From Algibacter pacificus (lineage in GTDB: Bacteria > Bacteroidota > Bacteroidia > Flavobacteriales > Flavobacteriaceae), in contig NZ_VOGY01000006.1 of assembly GCF_008033385.1 (NCBI RefSeq), forward strand, positions 243,291 to 307,290: 64,000 bases of DNA. Reading direction: 5' to 3'. Under the pieces are notes generated by a model. That model searched no databases and was not told the DNA's origin. It saw only the letters and a list, made by a program, of their open reading frames with translations. Positions within the stretch are counted from its first letter, which is position 1; each line of letters opens with the position of its first letter. The position numbers and the translations under genes were made by a program. Shown piece after piece: positions 36,673 through 45,898 of this stretch.

Positions 36673-37905
36673 ATGATTGAGAATTTAATAACAAAAACAT
36701 TGGATGAGAAGTTTAAAGCACTTGAAGCGGAAAATGCTCCAGGGCAGGAGGTAAGGCAAGACTTAAGTCAGCTCGAGCATATAATGAAGGGGGGCAAACT
36801 TACAGGAGTACCTGTTGATTTTTCTCACGGAGATGTCGATGCGTTTCCACCAACTCCAAATTCTGATAGTTATTGGCAAGAGGGGTTTAAGAAAGGAGGT
36901 GCGCAAGCTTATACAGAGTATCGGGGGGCTTTAAACATTAGAAAAACTTTAGCTAAGCGTTTAGGAGATTTTACAAAGAAGCCTGTTTTGGCAGATAGTG
37001 AATTAATTTTAACACCAGGTACTCAAGGCGCATTGTTTTTGGCTTTAGGGGCAACCGTAGCCACAGGAACTAAAGTGGCGGTTGTAGAACCAGATTACTT
37101 TGCTAATAGAAAACTAGTTAAATTTTTTGGAGGTCAAGTTGTGCCTATTACGTTACGTTATTTAGAGTCTAATTCTAATAATGGTCTCGATCTTAATGCG
37201 CTTGAAACGGCGTTTAAACAAGGTACCACAGTTTTAGTTTTCTCAACACCTAATAATCCTACAGGACTGGTGTATTCACAAAAAATGATAACAGATATTG
37301 CTGTTTTAGCAAATACTTATAATGTAACCGTAATTGTAGATCAATTATATTCTAGAATGCTTTATAGTGGTGAAGTTTATACGCATTTGCGTTCCTGCCA
37401 AGTACAGCCAGAAAACCTTATTACAATAATGGGGCCTTCAAAAACCGAATCTTTAAGTGGATATCGCTTGGGGGCAGCTTTTGGAACACCTAGTATAATA
37501 GATAGAATGGAACGTTTACAAGCTATTGTGTCCTTAAGGGCGGCAGGTTATAATCAAGCCGTTTTTGAGACTTGGTTTAACGAACCCGACGGATGGTTGG
37601 AAAATAGAATTAATCAGCATGAAGCTATACGCGACGAGTTGCTTGAAATTTTTAGAAATGCAAACCTTCAAACAGCAACTCCTCAAGCGGGAAGTTACTT
37701 ATTTCCTAAATTACCAGCATTAAGTGTCGATTTAAACACGTTTGTTAGATTATTAAGATATCAAGCATATATAACGGTGACACCGGCATCAGAATTTGCA
37801 CCTCATTTAAAAGATAGTATTAGGCTTAATTTTTCGCAAGATCATGATGCCGCAATAGCGGCCGCAAAACGAATTGTAAAAATGGTTGAAATATATGCCT
37901 TATGA
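36673..37905 (+). CDS. PLP-dependent class I/II aminotransferase
   Basis: A 410-residue cytoplasmic aminotransferase of fold type I. It has LILTPGTQGALFLAL (cofactor phosphate-binding turn), STPNNPTGLVYS (the substrate/PLP NPTG motif), VIVDQLYSRMLY (Asp and Tyr contacts to PLP), GPSKTESLSGYRLGAAFG (Lys forming the Schiff base) and LKDSIRLNFSQ (the Arg that binds the carboxylate). The first 60 residues are unusual but compatible. It would remove the amino group from one or more amino acids, or catalyse a PLP beta-elimination. The stop overlaps the RidA start by 4 bases, so the two act in one pathway, with RidA clearing enamine or imine products. Confidence 0.9.
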   Translation: MIENLITKTLDEKFKALEAENAPGQEVRQDLSQLEHIMKGGKLTGVPVDFSHGDVDAFPPTPNSDSYWQEGFKKGGAQAYTEYRGALNIRKTLAKRLGDFTKKPVLADSELILTPGTQGALFLALGATVATGTKVAVVEPDYFANRKLVKFFGGQVVPITLRYLESNSNNGLDLNALETAFKQGTTVLVFSTPNNPTGLVYSQKMITDIAVLANTYNVTVIVDQLYSRMLYSGEVYTHLRSCQVQPENLITIMGPSKTESLSGYRLGAAFGTPSIIDRMERLQAIVSLRAAGYNQAVFETWFNEPDGWLENRINQHEAIRDELLEIFRNANLQTATPQAGSYLFPKLPALSVDLNTFVRLLRYQAYITVTPASEFAPHLKDSIRLNFSQDHDAAIAAAKRIVKMVEIYAL

Positions 37906-38330
37906 AAACAGTAAACAAAAATCCAATACCACAAGGCAAGTACATTCCAGCTGTAAGACACGCTGATGTTATTTATACATCGGGCATGACACCTAGAAAA
38001 GATGGCAAATTAATTTATTCTGGACAAATAAAAGCTACACTACCTGTTGAAACCTATAAAGAAGCTGTTGAAATCGCTACATTAAATGCTATTACGGCAG
38101 CTATTAATTGTTTAGAGGCTGACGAAAAAATTTCTAAGGTATTGCAAATGAGTGTTTTTTTAAACTCGGAAACAGAGTTTACAGCACATTCTAAAGTAGC
38201 CGATTTTGCATCAGAAGTTGTTATAAATAATTTAGGAATTCAATGTGTTGGAAGTCGAGCAGCCATAGGGGTATCATCTTTACCATCTAATGCACCTGTA
38301 GAAATAACATTAGTTTGTTGTGTTAATTAA
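37902..38330 (+). CDS. RidA-family reactive enamine/imine deaminase
   Basis: A 142-residue RidA/YjgF/UK114-family protein. The fold is indicated by IYTSGMTPRKDGKLIYSGQI, VEIATLNAITAAINCLEADE, then a late SRAAIGVSSLPSNAPVEITL. In that last stretch the Arg (substrate carboxylate) and the terminal Glu of the active site are kept. RidA hydrolyses reactive 2-aminoacrylate-type intermediates made by PLP enzymes into ketoacids plus ammonia. ATGA overlap with the aminotransferase indicates translational coupling. A SusC gene follows after a promoter-bearing gap of 309 bases. Confidence 0.92.
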   Translation: MKTVNKNPIPQGKYIPAVRHADVIYTSGMTPRKDGKLIYSGQIKATLPVETYKEAVEIATLNAITAAINCLEADEKISKVLQMSVFLNSETEFTAHSKVADFASEVVINNLGIQCVGSRAAIGVSSLPSNAPVEITLVCCVN

Positions 38331-38639
38331 AAAATGGGTATTTCTCTATAACTACAGCTTTTTGGTAGACTTAAATTTAATTTTAAAAGAAAATTAATAA
38401 ATCGTTAATAAAACCATTGAATCCTTTTTGTTAAAGTTTAAAAAAGTCGTTTCAATGAAAAAAAGTTCATTTATCCTAAAAATCAACTTTTGAATTATTG
38501 TTATTAAAATTACCTTTATGGTGTTAAATTTTTTCAATAATAACAATTGTTTTGAATTAAAAATACTATATATTAATAAGTGTTGAATTATTGATAATTT
38601 TTAGTTTTTATTCAAATCATCAAAAAAAAACTATCATCT
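38331..38639. other. Promoter and leader region of the peptide SusC/SusD unit
   Basis: 309 bases without a gene. It holds a promoter (38488-38518) and an imperfect inverted repeat around AACAATTGTT (about 38534-38556) in the predicted 5' leader, a possible regulatory hairpin. Confidence 0.5.
38488..38518 (+). promoter_or_regulatory. Likely promoter of the peptide SusC/SusD unit
   Basis: TTTTG (38488-38492), an 18-base spacer and TACCTTTA (38511-38518) approximate TTG / TAnnTTTG. The start of transcription would be near 38524, with a leader of about 115 bases. Confidence 0.4.
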
Positions 38640-41600
38640 ATGAAAACAAAACTTCATCATGTTTTAAAGAAAACATTATTAGTTACAAGTTTGTTTTTAA
38701 CATTTTCTCAAAGTTATGGTCTTAAGTATGGCAAGAATGCCATAAATAAAGATATTCATTTTTTTGGAACGAAATGGAAAAAAACAAATTTAAAACTCCC
38801 TCAAAAAAGTGTAGCGGGTACCGTTACAGATCAAAGTAATGCTCCTTTAATAGGAGTAACGGTTATTATAAAAGGAACAAGCATAGGTACAACTACCGAT
38901 TTTGATGGTAAATTTAGGTTAAACACAAAGGAAGGAGATGTATTGTTGTTTTCGTATTTAGGTTATGGAAATGTAGAATTAACCGTAGATGGTAGAACAA
39001 GTTATGATGTGAAGATGAGCCCTTCGGCTGAAGAACTAGATGGAGTAGAAATATTTTCTACAGGATATCAAAAGATTAGTGAAGAACGTGCAACCGGATC
39101 TTTTGCAAAAATTAATACTAAGGTTTTAGAGCGAAAAATAGATCAGAGTATTATTGGTAAAATTGCAGGGGAAGCTCCTGGTGTGCAGTTTGATCCGTTT
39201 ATTCAAGAAAAAAATAATATCGGACTTGTAATTCGTGGTAGAAGTTCTATTAATGCTACTACAGAGCCCTTAGTTGTTGTTGATGGATTTGCTATACCAG
39301 GAGGTTTTGGTACTATAAATCCTAACGACGTGGAAACTATTACTATTTTAAAAGATGCGGCGGCAACATCTATTTGGGGAATTCGGGCTGCTAATGGTGT
39401 TATTGTAATTACCACTAAAAAAGGTGAAAATAACAGTAAATTGGCGGTAAATCTTTCTGTAAATTCCTCAGTAACTTTAAAACAGGATATTTTTGAAGCA
39501 CCCTATGCCGATCCTAGCACACAAGTAGATTATCAAATAGGTTTGTTTAATTTCGAGCAGTATTCGCAACAAAGAAATCTATTTGATGGCAGCTTAAATG
39601 AATTTTCACTATATCAAACCAACGCCGTTAGAGAAACTTTGCTAAGGCTTCAAAGGGGAGATATTGATATTGCCACGGCCGACGGTAGAATAGAGGCTCT
39701 TAGAAATAATGATGGTAGAGAAGAATATTCTAGACTCTTTTTAAGACAAAAGTTGTGGAATCAATACAATTTAAGTGTGTCTAGTGGTAGCGAAAAATAT
39801 AATTTTAATTCCTCACTGGTATACAATCAAAATAAAGGAGAAATTGTAAAAGATAAGTCAGATCAATTTATTTTAAACGTCGTAGGTAATTATAAGTTTA
39901 CCGATAAATTACAAGCTCGATTTTCCAGTAATATATCGCAAACCAAAAGTGAATTTGGTATTAGTACAGGGCCTGTAGATTACTTAATAAACTATCCTGT
40001 GTTTGAGCGTATTGTGGATGACAATGGTAATTACCTACCTATGCGTGGTGGTGTAAATATTGAAAGTTCTCAACTAGCGCAAAGACAAGGTTATCCTTAT
40101 CCTTGGACTTTTAATCTTAAGCAAGAGTCAGACAATATGGATAATACTTCAACAACAACAGATATTCGTATTCAAACAGGATTAAATTACGAAATTTTAA
40201 AAGGTTTAAAAATCGATTTAAGTTACCAATATTTATGGTCGTCGTATTTTGGTCGTAACTTACTAAACGAAAATAGATTCACAACCAGAAACTTAGTAAA
40301 CTACTTTGCTCAAGTAGATGAAACTGGCCAAGTCATAGAAACTCCAGTTCCCGTAGGTTCTTTGTTAGATACCTCCACAAGAAGTACTACAGATAATACT
40401 TTTAGAGGGCAATTAAATTATTCAACTAGTTTTAAGGATGGACTTCATAATATTGATGCCATAGCTGGGTACGAGGTGCGTAAACAAATATCAGAGTTTA
40501 ATAGAGATCGTAAATTTGGATACAATGACCAATCCCTAATTTTTACACAACCTAATTTTAACACCCTTTATTCTAGTCCCATTTTTGGCGGACAACGATT
40601 AATTAGTTCAAATTCGAGATTAACATATACCGAAAATAGGTTTTTATCGTACTACGTTAACGGTGCTTATAATTTTGATAAGCGTTATACCATTTCGGGG
40701 AGTATGAGGTTAGATGATACCAATCTATTTGGTGCATCCGAAGAATTTAGAAACATACCTTTATTTTCAGTAGGTTTAAAATGGAATATCACTAAAGAAA
40801 ATTTCTTTAATTCTACATTTTTTAATAATCTTAATTTAAGAGCAACCTTTGGTTCTGGTGGAAATGTAGATAGAAATACATCGCCATTTTTAGTAGCCAG
40901 ACAAGGTCGAGATCAGGGAAGTTTTTTAAACAACTACCTAACTATTTCAAACCCTCCTAACCCAACATTACGTCTAGAGAAAACAAAGACCCTTAATTTA
41001 GGATTAGATTTTTCTATGGCAAACAGTAGAATTTATGGAAGTGTAGAATTTTATAATAGAAACAGTGAAGATTTATTGGCAAGACGCAATATAAGTCCAA
41101 CCTATGGTTTATCTTCTTCATTCTTAAATGTTGCCGAACTATACAACAGAGGTATAGATATAGATTTAGGTTTAAGAATTATAGATACCAAAGATTTTAA
41201 ATTTGATACAAGAATACTTTACAGTCAAAATAAAAATGAAATAACTAGTATAGACGAAAGTAATCCTGGTGAAATATTCCTTTTTACACAATATGACGCT
41301 AACTCTTTTGTAGTTGGAGACCCGGTTGATAATTTTTATAGCTTTAGATATGCAGGTTTAGATGAACAAGGGAATCCATCTTTCTTTAATGAAGATAATG
41401 ATATTATAGAAGTGGGTGGAGATATTGGTGCTATAGAGGCTTTAAAAAGTGAAGGTTCTAGATCGCCTACACGTACTGGCTCATTAACCAACACATTTAC
41501 TTATAAAAATTTATCATTACGAGTGCTTACAGTGTATTCTGGTGGAAACAGATTTCGGTTTGAAAGAAATTACGACCCTAGATTTTTTCAAAACAATGTG

Positions 41601-41942
41601 TATAGCGATTATGTAAGTAGATGGCAACAACCAGGAGACGAGCTTCTTACAGATGTACCAAGACTTACATCACCAAATGAAACGCAAACACCTCTTTATT
41701 TGTATCTAAACGAATCGGATAGAAATACCGATGATGCTTCATACATTCGTTTATCTCAAGTTAATTTATCCTACCAGTTTCCTGAAACTCTAACTAAGAA
41801 ATTATCTATGAATAGTTTTACGGTAAGCTTGCAAGCAGATAATCTTAAAGTTTGGAATTTTAATAAATGGGATGTCGATCCTGTAAGTCGAACCATACCC
41901 ATTCCTCCAACCTTTACACTTAACTTAACGACAACATTTTAA
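38640..41942 (+). CDS. SusC/RagA-family TonB-linked outer membrane transporter
   Basis: A 1100-residue outer-membrane transporter. The signal peptide runs to about residue 28. A carboxypeptidase-regulatory-like domain follows (about 58-135, GTVTDQSNAPLIGVTVIIKG), then the plug (from about 140: FSTGYQKISEERATGSFAKI, LVVVDGFAIPGG, ILKDAAATSIWGIRAANGVI) and the barrel, ending in TFTLNLTTTF. The TGYQ...ERATGSF form of the plug start differs from the GYGTQKK form in the 57.7 kb SusC. It is paired with the SusD gene 11 bases downstream and lies among peptidase genes, so it likely imports peptides, as RagA does. That role is inference from context. Confidence 0.93.
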   Translation: MKTKLHHVLKKTLLVTSLFLTFSQSYGLKYGKNAINKDIHFFGTKWKKTNLKLPQKSVAGTVTDQSNAPLIGVTVIIKGTSIGTTTDFDGKFRLNTKEGDVLLFSYLGYGNVELTVDGRTSYDVKMSPSAEELDGVEIFSTGYQKISEERATGSFAKINTKVLERKIDQSIIGKIAGEAPGVQFDPFIQEKNNIGLVIRGRSSINATTEPLVVVDGFAIPGGFGTINPNDVETITILKDAAATSIWGIRAANGVIVITTKKGENNSKLAVNLSVNSSVTLKQDIFEAPYADPSTQVDYQIGLFNFEQYSQQRNLFDGSLNEFSLYQTNAVRETLLRLQRGDIDIATADGRIEALRNNDGREEYSRLFLRQKLWNQYNLSVSSGSEKYNFNSSLVYNQNKGEIVKDKSDQFILNVVGNYKFTDKLQARFSSNISQTKSEFGISTGPVDYLINYPVFERIVDDNGNYLPMRGGVNIESSQLAQRQGYPYPWTFNLKQESDNMDNTSTTTDIRIQTGLNYEILKGLKIDLSYQYLWSSYFGRNLLNENRFTTRNLVNYFAQVDETGQVIETPVPVGSLLDTSTRSTTDNTFRGQLNYSTSFKDGLHNIDAIAGYEVRKQISEFNRDRKFGYNDQSLIFTQPNFNTLYSSPIFGGQRLISSNSRLTYTENRFLSYYVNGAYNFDKRYTISGSMRLDDTNLFGASEEFRNIPLFSVGLKWNITKENFFNSTFFNNLNLRATFGSGGNVDRNTSPFLVARQGRDQGSFLNNYLTISNPPNPTLRLEKTKTLNLGLDFSMANSRIYGSVEFYNRNSEDLLARRNISPTYGLSSSFLNVAELYNRGIDIDLGLRIIDTKDFKFDTRILYSQNKNEITSIDESNPGEIFLFTQYDANSFVVGDPVDNFYSFRYAGLDEQGNPSFFNEDNDIIEVGGDIGAIEALKSEGSRSPTRTGSLTNTFTYKNLSLRVLTVYSGGNRFRFERNYDPRFFQNNVYSDYVSRWQQPGDELLTDVPRLTSPNETQTPLYLYLNESDRNTDDASYIRLSQVNLSYQFPETLTKKLSMNSFTVSLQADNLKVWNFNKWDVDPVSRTIPIPPTFTLNLTTTF

Positions 41943-41953
41943 TATCCAGACTT

Positions 41954-43366
41954 ATGAAAACTACAAAATATATCATTATTATATTAGTAACGTTCGTATT
42001 AACCGGGTGTACTAGAGACAATTTCTTGGATTTTCAACCCAAAGGACAAGTTATACCTTCTAAAATTGAAGAATTTAGAGCGCTATTAGATCAAGTAGAA
42101 CCAGATCCAAACGTAAACTTTACACAGGGGTTTGGTACACATCACGATTTTACCATTATAGCAAGCGATAATTATTTACTAACAGAAGAGGTACGAGCTA
42201 GTTTTGGTATTAGCCCAGAAGAAATTAATCTGTATTTATTTAAGGAACAAATTTCTACCTCTAACGGAGACGATAATAACTGGATTAGATATTACAATCA
42301 AATTTACGTTGCCAATGTGGTTCTAGAAGGATTAAAAACGGTTGAAAATGGCACGCCAGAAGCTATAGCTGAAGTAAGAGCAGATGCATCATTACAACGC
42401 GCTTTTGCTTATTTTAATTTGGTAAACATTTATAGTGTGCATTACAATCCTGAAACCGCAGATACAGATTTAGGAGTGCCTATTAGAGATGGAATAGAAT
42501 TGGAAGGTGCAGATTTTACAAGAGCCTCAGTTGCCGAAATATATAACCTTATTCTTAACGATATTAATAATAATATAGAGGCTCTGCCAGATTTACAACC
42601 AGCAAATTTAAGTTTTAGACCCTCTAAAGCTGGAGCTTATGCGTTTTTAGCTCGTGTTTTAATTTACCAAGCTAAATATGAAGAAGCGCTAGAAGCTGTA
42701 AACCAAGGTTTAGCATTAAAAAATACTTTAAGAGATATTAATAATGACCCAGCAGACCCAAGAGATGCCAATGTGTTAGCGTATCCTTTGGCTGTTCAAG
42801 ACGAGCAATTAATTTGGTTTAAAGACTCTGGAGGTTTTTCGGTAGTTACTACACCAGAATTTTATGGTTTGTATGATGATAACGACCAAAGAAAAAAATG
42901 GTTCGCCGATGCCAGAACTTATTTCTTTGCAGAAATAGACAATCCTGTATTTGTTGCCCATAGAGCCAACAATAATACCAATGTGTCTTTAACAACTGCC
43001 GACCTTTATTTAATGCGCGCCGAATGTAATGCTAGATTAGGAAACATTGATGCTGCAAATAACGATTTAAATACTTTAAGAGTTAATCGTTTTGAAACTG
43101 GAACTTATTCATCTATTAACATAACAAATCAAGAGGACTTAATTGCTTTTGTAAAAGATGAAATTAGAAGAGAAAAAGCCATGAGTACCTTGAGGATTTT
43201 CGATATTAAACGTTATAACCGTTTTGATAATGCTAACATAACCGTTACTCATAGTCTAGACGGTGAAACAGCATCTTTAACACCAAATAGTCTCAATTGG
43301 GCCTTACCTATTGCAACCAATTACATTCTTGCTAATCCAGAAATAGAACAAAACCCAAGACAGTAG
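41954..43366 (+). CDS. SusD/RagB-family lipoprotein
   Basis: A 470-residue lipoprotein (MKTTKYIIIILVTFVLTGC, Cys19) followed by the usual FLDFQPKGQVIPSKIEEF. TPR-like helices follow (VRADASLQRAFAYFNLVNIY, KAGAYAFLARVLIYQAKYEE), with TTADLYLMRAECNARLG and the C-terminal EIRREKAMSTLRIFDIKRYN. It is the lid partner of the SusC 11 bases upstream. The gene set around it suggests binding of peptides or glycopeptides rather than a plain glycan, though SusD ligands cannot be read from sequence. Confidence 0.92.
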   Translation: MKTTKYIIIILVTFVLTGCTRDNFLDFQPKGQVIPSKIEEFRALLDQVEPDPNVNFTQGFGTHHDFTIIASDNYLLTEEVRASFGISPEEINLYLFKEQISTSNGDDNNWIRYYNQIYVANVVLEGLKTVENGTPEAIAEVRADASLQRAFAYFNLVNIYSVHYNPETADTDLGVPIRDGIELEGADFTRASVAEIYNLILNDINNNIEALPDLQPANLSFRPSKAGAYAFLARVLIYQAKYEEALEAVNQGLALKNTLRDINNDPADPRDANVLAYPLAVQDEQLIWFKDSGGFSVVTTPEFYGLYDDNDQRKKWFADARTYFFAEIDNPVFVAHRANNNTNVSLTTADLYLMRAECNARLGNIDAANNDLNTLRVNRFETGTYSSINITNQEDLIAFVKDEIRREKAMSTLRIFDIKRYNRFDNANITVTHSLDGETASLTPNSLNWALPIATNYILANPEIEQNPRQ

Positions 43367-43389
43367 TCTCGAATATAAAATATATAATT

Positions 43390-44580
43390 ATGAAAACAAT
43401 TTTTAAATTTATAATAGGTGTATTTCTTTTGTTTATTGGCTTTTCTTGTGATGAGTCTAACGATCATTTATCAGGAATATCAATAGATACTGAAGATTTT
43501 ACAATTGAAGCACCTCTTGTAGTAAAAAAACGAGATACCCTTGGATTTTTAAAGGGCAGCTCTAATAAAGGTGAAGTTACGTACTCTTTAATTTCTCAAA
43601 CGCCAGAAAATAGTGTTGTTTTGGGGGTGAGATATGGAGAAATAATTGTTGAAAATCCAGAGTTTTTTAACTCAGATATTACAGATGAAGTTAATTTAGT
43701 AATTGAAGTTAAAAAACAACAAGAAACAAAAATATCCAACGTAACCATTCGCAGAAATTTAAACGATCCAGACGGCGATGGTGTTGAAAGTAACATGGAC
43801 AGCGACCCAAACAGCCCTTGCTTACCTGTACAAGATGAAAATTATACCGGGTACAATTCTTATAATAGTATTTGGCGTGAGGCCGATTGTGACCAAGATG
43901 GTATTTCTAATATAGATGAATTAACTAATGGTACTAATCCGTATTTTGATGAATCGTCCATAGGAGATATCGATGGTGATGGACTTAAAGATGATGTAGA
44001 TCCAGATCCAAATGATCCTTGTTTGCCAGAAAAATTTATTGGTTATCAAGGGTTCGATCCCGAGAACGACATTTGGGCTGCTGGAGACTGTAATGGTAAT
44101 GGGATTTCTAATGGTGATGAAGTTGCCGCTGGAAGATCGCCTTATCCTTTTCCAAATTTACCCTGTAACGATATATTTAACTTCGAGCTAGAAAATTATG
44201 CGAGAGAGTTAAGAACGGTAGATTCTAACAACGGAGAAGGTGTTACTATAGGTGTTATTGGAGGAAATTGTGGTACTATCTTATTCACTGGAGGCAGTAT
44301 CTTTAACCAAGGCTGTTTTAATGATGATGTGCGTATACCGTTCTTTTTTGAACCTGTAGATCAAACATCGTCAAATGGTAGAGTATTTGTAGAACTTACT
44401 GAATACTCCTGTTTAGCAGAAGACCGTGTATCTAGTAGAAAATTTACAGTAGAAGGTTTGGGAACTTACGCTGGAGCTTCTAGAACCGTAGAGTTAACGT
44501 ATATCATTACACAACTAGGAGACGATATTCCAGATGATGAAAGAGTTACTACGGGAACACTTATTATTAGACCATTATAA
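43390..44580 (+). CDS. Calcium-repeat (TSP3-like) lipoprotein with Cys-containing C-terminal domain
   Basis: A 396-residue lipoprotein (MKTIFKFIIGVFLLFIGFSC, Cys20). Residues about 125-255 carry thrombospondin-type-3 calcium motifs: DPDGDGVESNMDSDP, DCDQDGISNIDELTNGTNP, IDGDGLKDDVDPDP and DCNGNGISNGDEVAAG. Two spacer copies of CLPVQ/CLPE...Y.GF alternate with them. The last 130 residues are a beta-rich domain with three Cys (GGNCGTILFTG, FNQGC, YSC) that recurs twice in the next gene and is not one I recognise. It follows the SusD by 23 bases. A surface-exposed binding or scaffold role is likely. Confidence 0.8.
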   Translation: MKTIFKFIIGVFLLFIGFSCDESNDHLSGISIDTEDFTIEAPLVVKKRDTLGFLKGSSNKGEVTYSLISQTPENSVVLGVRYGEIIVENPEFFNSDITDEVNLVIEVKKQQETKISNVTIRRNLNDPDGDGVESNMDSDPNSPCLPVQDENYTGYNSYNSIWREADCDQDGISNIDELTNGTNPYFDESSIGDIDGDGLKDDVDPDPNDPCLPEKFIGYQGFDPENDIWAAGDCNGNGISNGDEVAAGRSPYPFPNLPCNDIFNFELENYARELRTVDSNNGEGVTIGVIGGNCGTILFTGGSIFNQGCFNDDVRIPFFFEPVDQTSSNGRVFVELTEYSCLAEDRVSSRKFTVEGLGTYAGASRTVELTYIITQLGDDIPDDERVTTGTLIIRPL

Positions 44581-44598
44581 TCCAAAATAACAAGAAAT

Positions 44599-45867
44599 AT
44601 GAAAAACAAAATAAATATAAAATGGCCGCTTGTATTAGTTATTTTTACAATGGTTTTCAATTATTCGTGTGTAGATAATCATGAATTTATAAGTAGTGCA
44701 GCAGATAATGATGGTGATGGCGTACTTAATAGTTTAGACGAATTTCCTGATGATCCGTGTTTACCCGTTAAAGATGGTACATATACTGATTTCAATGTTT
44801 TTAATGCCGTTTGGCAAAGTGCAGATTGTGATGGAGATGGGGTCTCAAACGCAGATGAGTTTGAAGATAAAACCCGCAACCCCTACGTAAACGAGGATAC
44901 CGATACCGATGGCGATGGCGTGCCAGATTTTTTAGATGAAGCACCACAAAACCCTTGTATACCCGAACAAGACGAAGGCTATCTTGGATTTAATGCAGAT
45001 AATGATATATGGGGAAACTCAGATTGTGACGACGATGGTGTCTCTAATATAGATGAGTATATGAATGGAACAGATCCATATAAAGGCTGTAATTTAGATT
45101 TCGATTTTAGTAATTTTGAAGGCGAACTACAAGCCCGAGACTCTAATAATGGAGAGAATATTATAGTAGCTTCTTTATTAGATAGCTGTAACGAAATATT
45201 AATAAGCGGAGACTTTTTAAATTTAGGTTGTACCAATGAAAATATTGAGTTTATAGTGTTCTTAGATCCGTTTGTAGAAGGCGGAAATGAAGGGAATGCC
45301 CTTATCGAAAATGCTACTTTTAATTGTGTTAATGAAGCAGGTGATACTATAGAATATACATTTAATGCTTCAGGTTTTTTTAGTGGTAATGATGGGTTTA
45401 TGGAATTTTTTGGCTATACCCTAACCGGAGATGGAGAAACCATTTCAGGAAATTTATTTATAGATCAAATTTCAGATGGTGGTGGAAACGAACGGGATAG
45501 ATGTAGTTTTGAAGGCGAGTATAATAGTGTTGTAAATATTGATGGAAACGAAAGCTTTGGGGTTGGTATATTTACCCAAAATCCAGAAAATTGTTATGAA
45601 TATATCCTTTCAGGAGACTTCTTAAACTTAGGTTGTAATAATGATTTTGAATTAGGGGTATTCTTTGGCGAAGAAGCAGGAGGCTCTGAAGTTATTATAG
45701 CCGAAAAAACTTTTACATGCGAATCGGATAGTGGAACCGTTGAATATACCTTTAGAGGCTTTGGAAGTTATTCTAATTCAGAAGGTTTTATAGAATTATC
45801 AGAATTTACATTAAAAACTTCAGATGGTACCGAAAAGAATGGTACTATATTTTTTGAAGCTTTATAA
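44599..45867 (+). CDS. Calcium-repeat lipoprotein with two copies of a Cys-containing domain
   Basis: A 422-residue lipoprotein (signal about residues 1-24, Cys24 in FNYSC). Calcium motifs follow at about 35-165 (ADNDGDGVLNSLDEFPDDP, DCDGDGVSNADEFED, DTDGDGVPDFLDEAP, DCDDDGVSNIDEYMNG). Two similar beta domains then span about 170-290 and 297-422, each with SGDFLNLGC preceded by a Cys and followed by FNC or FTC. The single-domain version ends the gene 18 bases upstream. It lies between that gene and the peptidases in the same direction. It probably binds a ligand at the cell surface; no catalytic residues were found. Confidence 0.8.
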   Translation: MKNKINIKWPLVLVIFTMVFNYSCVDNHEFISSAADNDGDGVLNSLDEFPDDPCLPVKDGTYTDFNVFNAVWQSADCDGDGVSNADEFEDKTRNPYVNEDTDTDGDGVPDFLDEAPQNPCIPEQDEGYLGFNADNDIWGNSDCDDDGVSNIDEYMNGTDPYKGCNLDFDFSNFEGELQARDSNNGENIIVASLLDSCNEILISGDFLNLGCTNENIEFIVFLDPFVEGGNEGNALIENATFNCVNEAGDTIEYTFNASGFFSGNDGFMEFFGYTLTGDGETISGNLFIDQISDGGGNERDRCSFEGEYNSVVNIDGNESFGVGIFTQNPENCYEYILSGDFLNLGCNNDFELGVFFGEEAGGSEVIIAEKTFTCESDSGTVEYTFRGFGSYSNSEGFIELSEFTLKTSDGTEKNGTIFFEAL

Positions 45868-45898
45868 ATAAAAAAATAATTAATAAAGTATTGAAAGA

